Positions 62,653 through 64,000 of a stretch of DNA of 64,000 nt are shown here, in pieces. The DNA lies in contig NZ_BLAW01000001.1 in assembly GCF_009617895.1 (NCBI RefSeq), forward strand, positions 2,967,001 to 3,031,000. Reading direction: 5' to 3'. Source of the stretch: Prolixibacter sp. SD074 (GTDB lineage: Bacteria; Bacteroidota; Bacteroidia; Bacteroidales; Prolixibacteraceae). Made by a program: the position numbers and the translations under genes. The notes below the pieces were generated by a model that was not told where the DNA came from, made no database searches, and was given only the letters and a program-made list of their open reading frames with translations. Position 1 is the first letter of the stretch. Every line of letters starts with the position of its first letter.

Positions 62653-63756
62653 GTGAAAGTTAACGAGCAGCATTATCATACCATTTGGGTAAACGAAAAC
62701 GATGCAACCCAGGTCGAAGTCATAGACCAACGGCGTTTGCCCTTTGTTTTCGAAACGGTACAACTAAAAACCGAAACCGATGCCTTCGATGCCATCCGCA
62801 ACATGACGGTCCGGGGAGCACCGCTTATCGGAGTGACCGGTGCCTACGGAATATACCTGGCCCTTTTGCACTTCGACAGTAAAATTTCCTTAAAGGAATA
62901 CCTCAACGAAAAAGCGGCATTCCTGAAAACATCCAGGCCTACGGCCGTCAATCTTGCCATTTTAATTGATGAAATGGTTGACGTCTTGCGTGACTGTACT
63001 GTAAAAGAATCGGCCTTAAAGCTGGCACTGGAAAAAGCAACCGAATTAAAAAACCGGGAGATTTCACGGTCAGAGCAAATCGGTGAATATGGAAGCGAGC
63101 TCATCGAAGCCATTAGTAAAAAGAAAAACGGTGCGCCCGTCAATATCCTCACTCACTGCAACGCCGGCTGGTTGGCCTGCATCGACTGGGGAACCGCTAC
63201 CGCTCCTATCTATAAAGCCTTCTTAAAAGGTATTCCGGTTCATGTTTGGGTCGACGAAACCCGGCCGCGCAACCAGGGAGCACGGCTGACTGCGTGGGAA
63301 CTGGGGCAGGTAGGCGTTCCGCATACCATCATCCCGGACAATACCGGAGGGCACCTGATGCAGCACGGTATGGTCGACATTTGCATTGTGGGCAGCGACC
63401 GAACCACTGCCACCGGCGATGTCGCCAATAAAATTGGCACCTACCTGAAAGCCCTGGCGGCGAAAGACAACCAGATACCTTTTTACGTGGCGCTACCTTC
63501 CAGTACATTCGATTTCAACCTGAGTGATGGGATACACGAAATTCCCATTGAGCAGAGAGGTGCAGCTGAAGTCAATGAAATGGAAGGCATTTCGCCGGAA
63601 GGAGAAGTCCATACCGTTCGCATCATGCCGGAAGGCAGTCCCGTAGCAAACTACGGTTTCGATGTTACGCCGGCCCGACTCGTTACCGGTCTTATCACCG
63701 AAAGGGGTATTTGCAAAGCCAACCGCGAAAACATATCTTCTTTATTTCAGAGATAA
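62653..63756 (+). CDS. mtnA: S-methyl-5-thioribose-1-phosphate isomerase
   Basis: 367 residues, GTG start. Isomerises methylthioribose-1-phosphate to methylthioribulose-1-phosphate in methionine salvage. RNMTVRGAPLIGVTGAYG, catalytic Cys in NILTHCNAGWLA, WVDETRPRNQGARLTAWEL, and catalytic Asp in VGSDRTTATGDVANKIGTY. Followed 6 bases later by a class II aldolase gene, which would act on the product. TACTTTTA near 62604 is a one-mismatch -7 candidate. Confidence 0.95.
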   Translation: MKVNEQHYHTIWVNENDATQVEVIDQRRLPFVFETVQLKTETDAFDAIRNMTVRGAPLIGVTGAYGIYLALLHFDSKISLKEYLNEKAAFLKTSRPTAVNLAILIDEMVDVLRDCTVKESALKLALEKATELKNREISRSEQIGEYGSELIEAISKKKNGAPVNILTHCNAGWLACIDWGTATAPIYKAFLKGIPVHVWVDETRPRNQGARLTAWELGQVGVPHTIIPDNTGGHLMQHGMVDICIVGSDRTTATGDVANKIGTYLKALAAKDNQIPFYVALPSSTFDFNLSDGIHEIPIEQRGAAEVNEMEGISPEGEVHTVRIMPEGSPVANYGFDVTPARLVTGLITERGICKANRENISSLFQR

Positions 63757-63762
63757 TTACGG

Positions 63763-64000
63763 ATGTTACAAGAAGAAGGCTATATTAAATTCAACTGTCA
63801 CTGGAACAACCAACCAGCAGATTTCCCCGGGAAGGGAATAAATGAATTGAACTATTGGCGAAGCAAACTTTATCAGCAACAGCTGATTGGTGTTTATCCC
63901 GACGGGATTGGCTTTGGCAATATTTCCATCCGGATAAACAAGGACAACCAATTCATCGTTACAGGTTCGGCTACCGGCCAGTTGGCAGAAACCGGTCCGG
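63763..64000 (+). CDS. class II aldolase/adducin family protein, 3' end outside the window
   Basis: 79 codons are visible from the ATG at 63763 to the window edge. ELNYWRSKLYQQQLIGVYPDG and GFGNISIRI (the GNxSxR phosphate/metal-region motif of class II aldolases) identify the family, to which MtnB (methylthioribulose-1-phosphate dehydratase), fuculose-phosphate aldolase and 5-deoxyribulose-phosphate aldolase belong. The 6-base gap after mtnA argues for MtnB or the DHAP-shunt aldolase; the zinc ligands that could help are outside the window. Confidence 0.75.
   Translation, partial: MLQEEGYIKFNCHWNNQPADFPGKGINELNYWRSKLYQQQLIGVYPDGIGFGNISIRINKDNQFIVTGSATGQLAETGP

Noticed and set aside
1-64000. 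tRNA, rRNA, tmRNA or intact insertion sequences
   Set aside because: I scanned the intergenic regions for cloverleaf-type T-loops and transposase signatures and saw none.

Overview
The window is a gene-dense chromosomal segment from a member of the Bacteroidota, probably of class Bacteroidia near the Marinilabiliales/Prolixibacteraceae. The class is well supported: a type IX secretion/gliding gene set (sprE/porW, porX, gldH, porP-gldK-gldL-gldM-gldN), a secreted protein with a C-terminal T9SS sorting domain, repeated use of the Bacteroidota promoter box TAnnTTTG in place of a -35/-10 promoter, few Shine-Dalgarno sequences, and Bacteroidota-specific families (DUF4270, HU-CCDC81/SPOR, GldH). 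The family-level placement is inference. I saw no tRNA, rRNA, CRISPR array, phage or intact insertion sequence.

Layout. 1-1.8 kb: 3' part of a ferredoxin/flavodoxin-NADP reductase gene, then rlmN. 1.85-7.2 kb (minus): the T9SS lipoprotein gene sprE/porW followed by porX, the response regulator of T9SS genes. 7.3-12.6 kb (minus): trmB, an MGMT-like gene and an Mrp-type ATPase gene; then holB-ricT-gldH. 12.7-21 kb: pgk, a GNAT acetyltransferase, an S4 protein with a C1 peptidase, a single-domain response regulator, ldcA-yraN, an orphan CBM48 protein and metG. 21.5-26.1 kb: a 1516-residue T9SS cargo protein. 26.2-30.7 kb: an HU/SPOR membrane protein, galE, a remnant of rmlB, a 41-bp tandem repeat array and cysS. 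31-36.8 kb (minus): the T9SS core operon porP-gldK-gldL-gldM-gldN. 36.9-44.6 kb: an arginase-fold protein without its metal ligands, topA, a class A PBP and radA. 44.7-50.1 kb: panC-panD diverging from a half-length glycogen synthase homologue, a DUF4270 lipoprotein and glmS. 50.2-64 kb: a degenerate GlpD-like protein, a large Ig-like lipoprotein, an amidohydrolase, pdxH, a coiled-coil membrane protein, a methyltransferase, a small lipoprotein, a beta-mannosidase, DoxX, mtnA and the 5' end of a class II aldolase gene.

How the genes fit together. The main theme is T9SS: the trans-envelope motor (GldL/GldM), the outer-membrane lipoprotein ring (GldK/GldN), the PorP/SprF-like barrel, the SprE/PorW link, the PorX regulator and one cargo protein all lie within 36 kb, separated by housekeeping genes. 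Most of the rest is ordinary core metabolism and information processing. The less ordinary content is a set of degenerate versions of known folds (arginase, GlpD, glycogen synthase, MGMT, Mrp), a triplicated C-terminal domain in SprE, the 41-bp minisatellite beside a broken rmlB, and several inverted repeats in gene leaders. I found no convincing wholly new multi-gene system; the findings are ranked accordingly.
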